Of a DNA stretch of 10,337 nt, positions 1 to 6,460 are shown piece by piece. Below the pieces are notes generated by a model. It did not search any database. It was not told the origin of the DNA and worked only from the letters and a program-made list of their open reading frames with translations. Source of the DNA: Sulfidibacterium sp046706345. GTDB taxonomy: Bacteria > Bacteroidota > Bacteroidia > Bacteroidales > F082. Position 1 is the first letter of the stretch; every line of letters begins with the position of its first letter. The DNA is taken from contig JBJKPL010000123.1 of NCBI GenBank assembly GCA_046706345.1, positions 1-10,337 of the forward strand, written 5' to 3'. The translations under genes were made by a program, and so were the position numbers.

Positions 1-1
1 A

Positions 2-262
2 TGGATCCTGCATGCTTTTGAACAGGGTTTCGACGGGGTATTTATCGCTGCCGACGGAACAGACTGTCCTTACGGGGAAAGCTGTACAGACAAAACCAGC
101 CGGGTGATGAGCCGGACGCAGGAGATCATGAAAGAGAAAAATATGGATCCTGCCCGCTTGAAGATGGCGGCCATCTGTTCTGTTTGCAGTGAAGCTTTTG
201 TGAAGCATGTGAAAAGTTTTTCGGAATACCTGGCAAAGTCAAAACCTGAAGTTGATGGATGA
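2..262 (+). CDS. MvhD/FlpD-type iron-sulfur subunit, 3' part
   Basis: This is the C-terminal 86 residues of a protein whose start lies before the window. It matches the FlpD/MvhD family (delta subunit of F420-nonreducing hydrogenase), which carries a [2Fe-2S] cluster and passes electrons to HdrA. Visible hallmarks are the ILHAFEQGFDGVFIAADGTD stretch, in the position where MvhD has a conserved alpha-helix and strand before a cysteine loop, then cysteines at local residues 22, 28, 59 and 62 (CPYGESC and CSVC), and the helix between them with RVMSRTQEIM. The stop overlaps the ATG of the next gene by 8 bases, which argues for translational coupling with HdrA. In classical Qmo complexes this domain is fused to the end of QmoB, but here it is a stand-alone gene placed first. 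A partial gene has no visible N-terminus, so a longer fusion upstream cannot be excluded. Confidence 0.82.
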   Translation, partial: WILHAFEQGFDGVFIAADGTDCPYGESCTDKTSRVMSRTQEIMKEKNMDPARLKMAAICSVCSEAFVKHVKSFSEYLAKSKPEVDG

Positions 263-1559
263 AATAACCAAAGCAACTGAATTTGATGTGCTCGTCGTGG
301 GCGGGGGCATTGCGGGTGGCGAGTCTGCACTGAACATGGCCAACCTGGGCTACAGGGTCCTGCTTGTGGAAAAAGAACTTTCCATCGGCGGCAAAATGAT
401 CTTACTCAGCAAAGTATTCCCCACCCTGGACTGCGCTGCCTGTATCACAACTCCCAAGGTTTCGGAAATTGCAAGACACCCGAACATCACCATCTTGACG
501 GGTGCGGAGCCCATAAAAATCACGAAAAAAGGTCCGCAACGCTTCGATGTGCTGATCCTGCAAAGGCCGCGTTATGTAAATGTTCCTGATTGCACGGGAT
601 GCCAGTTGTGCGAGGAAGCCTGCCCGGTGAGTGTGACAGATGAATACCAGTATGGAATGGTAGGACGTAAAGCGGCTTATATTCCGTTTAGTATCGCCAG
701 TCCCCGTGCTGCAGCCATCGACATTGAAATCTGTACACTTTGCGGGGCCTGTGAAAGGGTATGCCCGACGCAGTGCATCGATTTTACTCAGGTGGAAGAA
801 CAAATTCCCGTAAAGGTCCGGTCGGTGGTGTTGGCGACCGGATTCAATCTTTTCGATCCGTTGAAAATACCGCGGTACGGTTACGGGAAATACAAAAATG
901 TGCTCACCTCCATCCAGATGGAGCGCCAGCTGGCACCCACACGGCCCTTTAACACCATATTGCGTCCCGGCGACGGCAAAATGCCCGACAATATTGCCTA
1001 TGTGCTGTGCACCGGATCGCGCGATAAGTCAGTGGGAAACCCGATTTGCTCCCAGATATGTTGTATGTATTCCATCAAACAGGCGCAGCTGCTGATGGGC
1101 GCTTTACCCATGGCAGATGTCACCATTTACTATTTGCATATCCGCGCTTTCGGAAAGGGTTTTAACGAGTTTTATGCCCAGGCACAGGATATGGGTGTGG
1201 AATTTACCAAAGGTAAGGTTGGGAAAATTACAGAAAAAGAAAATGGTAATCTGATCTTACGGTATGAAGACATCGAAACCGGAAAAGTACACGAAGCAGA
1301 GCACGATATGGTGGTACTTTCCGTAGGCGTGTTGCCGGGTAACGGGATCCGGGAAATGTTCAACAACGAAAACCTGCAACTCGATCCCTATCATTTTGTC
1401 GATCAGAAAGACATTCTGGCAAGCCCTGCCAAAACGAGCATTGAAGGCGTTTTCGTGGCCGGTACGGCCACGGGGCCCATGGACATTCCGGATTCCATCT
1501 TATCTGGGGGAGCCGCTTCTGCAGAAACAATCAGCTACTTAAGGAGGGCCGCATTATGA
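255..1559 (+). CDS. HdrA/QmoA-like FAD iron-sulfur protein (short form)
   Basis: A 434-residue flavoprotein of the heterodisulfide reductase subunit A family, close in size and layout to QmoA. Residues 11-45 form the FAD-binding Rossmann fold (VVGGGIAGGESA, then VEKELSIGGKM). Residues 58-67 hold the HdrA hallmark LDCAACITTP. Two complete [4Fe-4S] motifs follow: C113, C116, C119, C123 and C160, C163, C166, C170. The ATGF motif (194-197), the CSQICCMYSIKQA segment (265-277) and the final VAGTATGP (401-408) are also typical. It lacks the N-terminal cysteine domain and C-terminal ferredoxin domain of full-length HdrA, as QmoA does. The ATG at 255 is preferred to an in-frame TTG at 252 because it gives a normal start and the usual short leader. 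The stop overlaps the next start as ATGA. It probably acts in the cytoplasm as one of two FAD subunits of a membrane-attached electron-transfer complex. HdrA versus QmoA cannot be settled from motifs alone. Confidence 0.9.
   Translation: MDEITKATEFDVLVVGGGIAGGESALNMANLGYRVLLVEKELSIGGKMILLSKVFPTLDCAACITTPKVSEIARHPNITILTGAEPIKITKKGPQRFDVLILQRPRYVNVPDCTGCQLCEEACPVSVTDEYQYGMVGRKAAYIPFSIASPRAAAIDIEICTLCGACERVCPTQCIDFTQVEEQIPVKVRSVVLATGFNLFDPLKIPRYGYGKYKNVLTSIQMERQLAPTRPFNTILRPGDGKMPDNIAYVLCTGSRDKSVGNPICSQICCMYSIKQAQLLMGALPMADVTIYYLHIRAFGKGFNEFYAQAQDMGVEFTKGKVGKITEKENGNLILRYEDIETGKVHEAEHDMVVLSVGVLPGNGIREMFNNENLQLDPYHFVDQKDILASPAKTSIEGVFVAGTATGPMDIPDSILSGGAASAETISYLRRAAL
1541..1548 (+). promoter_or_regulatory. 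Strong Shine-Dalgarno site for the second HdrA
   Basis: AAGGAGGG lies 7 bases before the ATG at 1556, inside the end of the upstream HdrA gene. It is the only near-perfect Shine-Dalgarno sequence in the window; the other starts have none that is clear. Together with the ATGA stop/start overlap it fixes the start of the second HdrA and suggests efficient coupled translation. Confidence 0.75.
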
Positions 1560-3490
1560 ACAAAAAAATTGGGGTATATATTTGTCATTGTGGCGGCAAT
1601 ATTTCGGATTATGTGGATGTCGAAAAAGTCCGTCAGGCAGCGGAAAGTGAAGCCGGTGTATTCCTTTCCAAAACCACCATGTTTGCCTGTGCCGACTCCA
1701 ACCAGAAAGAGATGGTGGAGGATATCCAGAACAACGGGCTCGACGGGGTCGTGGTGGCTTCCTGCTCGCCGAAGTTGCACCTGCTAACATTCAGGGCTGT
1801 GGTGGAAAGAGCCGGTCTGAACAAGTACAATTATGTGCATGCGAACATCCGGGAGCAGTCTTCCTGGGCTCATTCCGATAACAAAACCGGTGCCACCGAA
1901 AAGGCCATCCGACTGGTGAAGTCGGCCGTTGCCAAAGTCAGGTATGCGGAAGCTTTGCAACCGATCAGGGTTGAATCTGTCAATGCCGTCGCTGTTATCG
2001 GGGCGGGAGTTGCAGGGATGAGAGCGGCCATCGAGCTTGCAGAATCCGGTACGGAAGTATATCTCATCGAAAGAGAATTCTTTGTAGGAGGGCGTGTGGC
2101 GCAGTGGGATGATCTGTGTCTCACCGAGGAAACGGGAAAGGAACTGGTAACCCGCCTGTATAGCGAGGTAATGGAACATCCGAATGTGACCCTGTTCACC
2201 GGCGCTGAAGTCGTTAAAAACAGTGGAAGTGTGGGCAATTTTTTGCTCAGGGTTAAGTTGACCCCCCGTTACATGAAAACAGCATGCAACCGGGAAGCCC
2301 TGCAAAAAGCCACCGAGGTATGCCCGGTGGAGGTTCCCGATGCATTTAATTTCAATATCACGCGACGGAAAGCCATTTATCACAATTACCCCAGTGAATA
2401 TCCCCAATTGCCGGTGATCGACAGGGAAAACTGCACCCGTTGCGGCGAATGTGAAAAAGTCTGCGAAAGTGTTGATTTCAATCAAAAGGAAGACTATCTC
2501 AATCTAAGAGCCGGTTCGATCCTGCTTGCCACCGGTTTCGATCCCTACGAGCCAAAACAAGGTGAATTTGGTTATGGTGAAATTGACAACGTGGTGACCT
2601 TGCCCCAGTTCAAAAGAATTGTCCATTACAGTGAAGGTCGCCTGACATACAGGGGAAAAGAGATAAAACACATCGCCTACATTTATTGTGTGGGAAGCCG
2701 GCAGACAGAAGGTGAAAACAAATATTGCTCACGTTATTGTTGCTCGGCCTGTATTCATACGGCCATCCGCGTAAAGCAGAAGTACCGGAACGTTCATAAC
2801 TACCATTTTAACAGAGGAATCAGAACCTATGGGAAAGCCGAGGTCTGGTACGATGAATCATCCAGGCTGGGGGATATTTACCTGCAGTCTTTTGAAGATG
2901 ATCCGCCGGTGGTGGAAAAGAGAGGATGGCAGACTTTTGTGAAAATTAATGATATCCTGACGTCTAAAAAAGAACTGGAAGTGGCTGCCGATCTGGTGGT
3001 GCTGGTCACGGGCATGGTTCCGCGAAAAGACAATTCCATCGGCAGCTTGCTAAAGGTTCCTAAAGGCAGGGATAATTTTTTTAATGAAATTCATATGAAA
3101 CTGCGTCCTGTGGAAACGGTGATCGATGGTATCACCATCGCCGGAACCAGTCAGGGCCCGAAAAATATTATGGAATCCATGAACTCCGCCTTGGCGGCAG
3201 CTACCAAATCCTTTGCACTGGTGGCTTCGGGCGAACTGGCCCTGGAACCTACCATTGCTGTTGTGGATGAATCATCATGCGAATGGTGCGGAGAATGCGA
3301 AGAGGCATGCCCTTACAGCGCTTTTGAAAAAATTCAACGCGACGGAAAGGAGATTGCAAAAGTGAATGAATCGGTTTGCAAGGGTTGCGGGATGTGCCTT
3401 CCGGTTTGTCCGGAAAATGCACTGAACCTGATCGGATTATCGGACGAGGAAGTGGAAAGTATGATCGATAATTTAATTCCTAAAATTTAG
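1556..3490 (+). CDS. HdrA/QmoB-like FAD iron-sulfur protein (full length)
   Basis: A 644-residue protein with the complete HdrA domain order. Residues 1-130 are the N-terminal HdrA domain with C10 and C12 (CHCGGN), C45 and C70 (VASCSPKLH). Residues 144-180 are the FAD-binding fold (AVIGAGVAGMRAA, VGGRV). An inserted ferredoxin region follows, then ATGFDP (325-330), the CSRYCCSACIHTAI block (391-404) and IAGTSQGP (528-535). Two C-terminal [4Fe-4S] motifs close the protein: C575, C578, C581, C585 and C608, C611, C614, C618. Length is normal for HdrA, about 650. Several usual features are altered. The first inserted ferredoxin motif keeps only C244 and C256, although the second (C293, C296, C299, C303) is intact, and the LDCxxC segment after the FAD fold is replaced by WDDLCLTEE. 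It is predicted to be the larger flavin subunit of the complex, comparable to QmoB without its fused MvhD tail. Whether it bifurcates electrons is not visible from sequence. Confidence 0.9.
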   Translation: MNKKIGVYICHCGGNISDYVDVEKVRQAAESEAGVFLSKTTMFACADSNQKEMVEDIQNNGLDGVVVASCSPKLHLLTFRAVVERAGLNKYNYVHANIREQSSWAHSDNKTGATEKAIRLVKSAVAKVRYAEALQPIRVESVNAVAVIGAGVAGMRAAIELAESGTEVYLIEREFFVGGRVAQWDDLCLTEETGKELVTRLYSEVMEHPNVTLFTGAEVVKNSGSVGNFLLRVKLTPRYMKTACNREALQKATEVCPVEVPDAFNFNITRRKAIYHNYPSEYPQLPVIDRENCTRCGECEKVCESVDFNQKEDYLNLRAGSILLATGFDPYEPKQGEFGYGEIDNVVTLPQFKRIVHYSEGRLTYRGKEIKHIAYIYCVGSRQTEGENKYCSRYCCSACIHTAIRVKQKYRNVHNYHFNRGIRTYGKAEVWYDESSRLGDIYLQSFEDDPPVVEKRGWQTFVKINDILTSKKELEVAADLVVLVTGMVPRKDNSIGSLLKVPKGRDNFFNEIHMKLRPVETVIDGITIAGTSQGPKNIMESMNSALAAATKSFALVASGELALEPTIAVVDESSCEWCGECEEACPYSAFEKIQRDGKEIAKVNESVCKGCGMCLPVCPENALNLIGLSDEEVESMIDNLIPKI

Positions 3491-3494
3491 CCTC

Positions 3495-3791
3495 ATGGAT
3501 GTTGAAAAAGGAAAAACGGCAAAATTTCTGAAGGAAACCAGAACGATTCCGAAAGCGGTCACAGAACGGCTGAAATATTTTACCAAAACCAAACGCCAGC
3601 TGATCAAAGCCTTAAAAGAAGGCGAGAAAACCGTTCCGGAACTTTCTGAAATAACGGGTTTACCCAGAGATGAGGTCATGTTTCAATTGATGAGCTTGCT
3701 GAAATATGGAAATATTGAGGCGTCCGGAATGGATGACCGTGACGAATATTTTTTTTACAAAGTAAAAGACCATGGCAAGGATCAATCCTGA
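3495..3791 (+). CDS. Small winged-helix protein inside the Hdr/Qmo operon
   Basis: A 98-residue protein, strongly basic in its first 45 residues. Residues 31-90 look like a winged helix-turn-helix: helix 1 around TKRQLIKALKEG, helices 2 and 3 around VPELSEITGLPRDEVMFQLMSLLKYG, then a two-strand wing ending in EYFFYKV. It has no cysteines and no enzyme motifs. It starts 4 bases after the upstream HdrA stop and overlaps the next gene by 20 bases, so it is made together with the complex. The role is not known to me. It could be a DNA-binding regulator of the operon, or a structural or assembly subunit that uses the winged helix for protein contact. I see no basis for choosing, and the gene assignment rests on its intact frame, tight spacing and credible fold. 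Confidence 0.78.
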   Translation: MDVEKGKTAKFLKETRTIPKAVTERLKYFTKTKRQLIKALKEGEKTVPELSEITGLPRDEVMFQLMSLLKYGNIEASGMDDRDEYFFYKVKDHGKDQS

Positions 3792-4821
3792 GTTTTCCGA
3801 CGAACTGAAGCGGTTTGGGGCTTTTGATGCCTATGGCTGGTACAATTGCGGAAATTGTACCGCAGTTTGTACCTTGTCGGATGAAAGCAATTCTTTTCCA
3901 AGAAAAATGGTCCGCTATAGCGTGCTGGGATTGGAAAAGGAAATACAGGCTTCGCTTGATCCGTGGTTGTGTTATTATTGCGGAGAATGCAGCGCAACCT
4001 GTCCCCGGGAGGCAAATCCCGGTGAGCTGATGATGTCGTTGCGTCGTTGGCTTATTGCCAGATACGACTGGACGGGCCTTTCGGGGTTGCTTTACAAATC
4101 TCCGTGGGCTTCTGCAGTGGCGTTCATTCTTTTGGCCATGCTGGTGATCTGGTTCGGGATTTCCAAAAACTTTCAGTTGGATCCCATGATGCATTACGGT
4201 CATCTTTTCGAAATGATCGCCATTGTCTGTGTTTTTTCATTGATCCTGTTTCCCAACCTGATCCGCATGTGGTGGCTGACGGTATACAAAAATGGCGTTC
4301 GCGCTCCCGTGGCGAAATACCTGAAGACATTGGCAGATCTGATCGTTCACATGTTTACGCAGAAACGCACACTGGATTGTGACGAAAACCAGGTCCGATG
4401 GTTCGAGCATTTCATACTGGTACTGGGCTACCTGAGCCTGTTGTTTACCACGGTTTTTCTCGATTGGTTTTCAACACAAAACACAGGCATCATCCTTTTG
4501 GGATATTTGGAAAGTACCCTGATATTCGTGGTTACTTTCGATTTTATGCGTCGCCGTATTCAAAAAAACAAAGAAATAAGTAAACATTCGCATCCCAGCG
4601 ACTGGTTTTTCATCATCTGGTTATTCCTGATGGGCCTGACGGCATTTGGGGTTCGTTTGTTTACCGATATGAACATCCTTGCAAATAACAGCTGGATTTA
4701 TGTTGTCCAGCTCCTCGTGTTGGTGCAATGGGCTCTGATCATTGTCCCGTTCGGGAAATGGACCCATTTTCTGTACCGCCCGTTTGCCATGTATTTTCAT
4801 GAAGTTACACTGCCGGCCTGA
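3772..4821 (+). CDS. QmoC-like membrane subunit: HdrC dicluster domain fused to a cytochrome b-type domain
   Basis: A 349-residue fusion of a cytoplasmic HdrC-type iron-sulfur domain (about 1-95) and an integral membrane domain of the HdrE/NarI-like type. The second [4Fe-4S] motif is complete: C67, C70, C73, C77 followed by P. The first shows only C26, C29 and C33, with W23 where the family normally has the first cysteine and T34 in place of proline. Six hydrophobic segments are visible at about 112-130, 145-168, 213-232, 238-258, 278-297 and 308-327. Histidines at 144, 193, 213 and 332 are candidate haem ligands, but I cannot assign them. The end (HFLYRPFAMYF) resembles the conserved tail of QmoC and related quinone-reactive cytochromes. 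It should anchor the complex and exchange electrons with menaquinone. The ATG lies inside the end of the winged-helix gene; the conserved-looking N-terminus (ELKRFGAFDA) supports that start. Usual QmoC length is somewhat greater, about 380. Confidence 0.87.
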   Translation: MARINPEFSDELKRFGAFDAYGWYNCGNCTAVCTLSDESNSFPRKMVRYSVLGLEKEIQASLDPWLCYYCGECSATCPREANPGELMMSLRRWLIARYDWTGLSGLLYKSPWASAVAFILLAMLVIWFGISKNFQLDPMMHYGHLFEMIAIVCVFSLILFPNLIRMWWLTVYKNGVRAPVAKYLKTLADLIVHMFTQKRTLDCDENQVRWFEHFILVLGYLSLLFTTVFLDWFSTQNTGIILLGYLESTLIFVVTFDFMRRRIQKNKEISKHSHPSDWFFIIWLFLMGLTAFGVRLFTDMNILANNSWIYVVQLLVLVQWALIIVPFGKWTHFLYRPFAMYFHEVTLPA

Positions 4822-4854
4822 GAACCCGGCTGTGATTTGGTTCGTAAAACCTGC

Positions 4855-4879
4855 CCAGGGATTGTGCCTGGTTTTTTTT
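4855..4879 (+). terminator. Probable rho-independent terminator of the redox operon
   Basis: CCAGG (4855-4859) pairs with CCTGG (4867-4871) around a 7-base loop, followed at once by eight T (4872-4879). A second possible pairing, AAAACC (4846-4851) with GGTTTT (4870-4875), could lengthen the stem with an internal loop. It sits 34 bases after the stop of the QmoC-like gene, the expected place for the end of the operon transcript. The stem is short, so termination may be partial. Confidence 0.6.
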
Positions 4880-4892
4880 GGGGTCCTGCACC

Positions 4893-4922
4893 AGTGAATT
4901 TTTAAAAAATTCAAAGTGAATT
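4893..4922. repeat. AT-rich inverted repeat overlapping a direct repeat in the intergenic region
   Basis: TGAATTTTT and AAAAATTCA (4895-4903 and 4905-4913) form a perfect 9+1+9 inverted repeat. Overlapping it, AGTGAATT occurs twice, at 4893-4900 and 4915-4922, with a 22-base period, about two helical turns. It lies about 120 to 145 bases before the putative promoter of the glutamate dehydrogenase gene. It could be a regulator-binding site, but AT-rich DNA gives such patterns by chance. Confidence 0.35.
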
Positions 4923-5038
4923 ATTTAACAGTGTTATGAATGATTTTCATGGGGTTTAAAAATGGGAAGAATCAATTTAAATAACTGAAAAATAATAAAC
5001 TAATCTTCGATTATTTAGAAAAAATTATTGTTTTTAAT

Positions 5039-5046
5039 TATCTTTG
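5039..5046 (+). promoter_or_regulatory. Bacteroidota-type -7 promoter element
   Basis: TATCTTTG matches the TAnnTTTG -7 consensus described for Bacteroides and Flavobacterium primary sigma factor. About 20 bases upstream, where a TTTG or TTG -33 element is expected, only a weak TTAG (5015-5018) is visible. Transcription would start near 5052, giving a leader of about 60 bases before the ATG at 5113. The element overlaps an in-frame TTG at 5044, which argues against that codon being the translation start. Confidence 0.55.
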
Positions 5047-5112
5047 AAGGGAACCGTCAGTTTTCAGGTTCAGGTTGTTTTTGATCGTAATAACCCAAAA
5101 AAAATCAGGACA

Positions 5113-6399
5113 ATGAAATCAGCAAATTACAATCCTTTCCATGTTGCGCAACGTCAGTTTGACAACGCAGCGGACTTACTTGGTTTAGATGAAGCCACCC
5201 GTGAATTGTTAAGGAATCCGGTCAGAGAATTCCATTTCCTCATTCCCGTTAAAATGGATGACGGCAGCGTCAAGGTTTTTAAGGGGTACCGCATTCAACA
5301 CAATGATGCACGCGGACCCGCCAAAGGCGGAGTACGCTTTCACCCACAGGAAACGGTAGATACCGTCAGGGCGCTCTCCATGTGGATGACCTGGAAAACA
5401 GCGGTGGCGGATATTCCGTTGGGCGGAGGGAAAGGCGGCGTGGTCTGCGACCCGCATAACCTGAGTTCCGATGAACAAGAACGCCTTTGCCGCGGATGGA
5501 TCCGACAGGTTTACAAGAACATCGGCCCGAATATGGACATTCCGGCTCCGGATGTGATGACCAATGCCCAACACATGCTTTGGATGCTGGATGAATATGA
5601 GATCCTGACCGGGGCACGATATCCCGGTGCGATCACGGGAAAACCCGTGGGAATGGGCGGTTCGCTGGGCCGGACTGAGGCCACAGGATATGGCGCCATC
5701 ATTACCCTGCGCGAAGCACTGAAAGAGCTGAACCTGTTGCCGGAAAATACAACCGCCAGCGTTCAGGGCTTTGGAAACGTGGCCCAGTATGCCATTGAGT
5801 TGTATATGCAACTTGGCGGTAAGGTGACCTGTGTGTCGGCCTGGGACCAGAAAGATCAAACTTCGTATGCGTTTGTAAAAGAGCAAGGGGTTGATCTGGA
5901 AGCATTAAGATCCATAGCCAATGCTTTCGGCGGGATCGACAAGGAAAAAGCCGCCGCTCTGGGTTACCGGGTGGTTCCGGGAGACCAATGGCTGGAGCAG
6001 GAAGTGGATGTACTGATCCCTGCCGCACTGGAAAACCAGATCCGTGAGGATAACGTCGGAAAGGTCAGCCAACGGGTGAAGATCGTGGTGGAAGGCGCCA
6101 ATGGCCCTACAACCCCGGAAGCCTCTGAGGTGCTGGAAAAAAACAAGGTGTTCATCATTCCCGACTTTTTGGCGAATGCCGGGGGCGTGACCTGCAGCTA
6201 TTTTGAACAGGTTCAAAGCAACATGAATTTCTACTGGACCCGTGAAGAGGTCCTGAGCAAACTGGATACCAAGATGACCAACGCCTATCTGTCGGTCAGC
6301 AATTTTGCGGCAGAAAACAAATTGTCTATGCGCAGCGCCGCTTACGCCATTTCTGTCAACCGGGTGGCCCATGCCTGCCACGACAGAGGTTGGGTGTAA
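5113..6399 (+). CDS. gdhA: Glutamate dehydrogenase family (Glu/Leu/Phe/Val dehydrogenase)
   Basis: A 428-residue enzyme that interconverts glutamate and 2-oxoglutarate plus ammonia with NAD(H) or NADP(H), linking carbon and nitrogen metabolism in the cytoplasm. The substrate domain contains RGPAKGGVRF with K71, K95 in the MTWKTAV segment, the catalytic lysine K107 in LGGGKGG, and D147 in PAPDV. By motif these correspond to K89, K113, K125 and D165 of the Clostridium symbiosum enzyme. The nucleotide-binding Rossmann domain starts at QGFGNVA (218-224). The C-terminal part has VEGANGPTT (327-334) and DFLANAGGV (351-359), both typical. Length is normal for the hexameric 420 to 450 residue class. 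The frame can be extended to a TTG at 5044, but that would run through the -7 promoter element and give an unusual 23-residue leader, so the ATG at 5113 is chosen. Cofactor choice is not clear, and a branched-chain amino acid dehydrogenase is much less likely given the glutamate-type motifs. Confidence 0.93.
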   Translation: MKSANYNPFHVAQRQFDNAADLLGLDEATRELLRNPVREFHFLIPVKMDDGSVKVFKGYRIQHNDARGPAKGGVRFHPQETVDTVRALSMWMTWKTAVADIPLGGGKGGVVCDPHNLSSDEQERLCRGWIRQVYKNIGPNMDIPAPDVMTNAQHMLWMLDEYEILTGARYPGAITGKPVGMGGSLGRTEATGYGAIITLREALKELNLLPENTTASVQGFGNVAQYAIELYMQLGGKVTCVSAWDQKDQTSYAFVKEQGVDLEALRSIANAFGGIDKEKAAALGYRVVPGDQWLEQEVDVLIPAALENQIREDNVGKVSQRVKIVVEGANGPTTPEASEVLEKNKVFIIPDFLANAGGVTCSYFEQVQSNMNFYWTREEVLSKLDTKMTNAYLSVSNFAAENKLSMRSAAYAISVNRVAHACHDRGWV

Positions 6400-6460
6400 G
6401 TCGCTTTAGCCTGAATTTTATACGCAACCGCATTGGCAAGACCTCTAAATTGCTTTGAAA

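Larger units (their letters stand above)
4822..5112. other. Noncoding gap between the redox operon and glutamate dehydrogenase
   Basis: This 291-base gap is the longest stretch without a gene. The first 60 bases hold the probable terminator, and the rest, from about 4890 to 5040, is markedly AT-rich. It contains the inverted/direct repeat near 4893-4922 and a Bacteroidota-type -7 element at 5039-5046. No convincing small gene, tRNA or riboswitch was seen. The two transcription units on either side are therefore probably independent. Confidence 0.7.

Noticed and set aside
1..153. Repeated 11-mer ATGGATCCTGC at 1-11 and 143-153
   Set aside because: The two copies fall in different reading phases of the same coding sequence with no flanking similarity, so this looks like coincidence.
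1784..2485. Open frame of 233 codons on the - strand
   Set aside because: It lies fully antisense to the long HdrA gene, whose protein is clearly recognisable; the antisense translation has no recognisable domain.
4812..4830. GCCGG/CCGGC hairpin across the stop of the QmoC-like gene
   Set aside because: It is a 5-bp stem with a 9-base loop and no T tract; the following hairpin with eight T is the better terminator.
5044..5112. TTG start giving glutamate dehydrogenase a 23-residue extension
   Set aside because: The TTG overlaps the putative -7 promoter element TATCTTTG, and the extension adds nothing typical of the family. The ATG at 5113 gives the usual length.
5209..5886. Open frame of 225 codons on the - strand
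   Set aside because: It is antisense to the conserved catalytic part of glutamate dehydrogenase and its translation resembles no family I know.
6400..6460. Separate promoter for the first ATP-grasp gene
   Set aside because: No TAnnTTTG match with a suitable upstream element was found in this 61-base gap; the nearest resemblance (TAAATTGCTTTG) has the wrong spacing.
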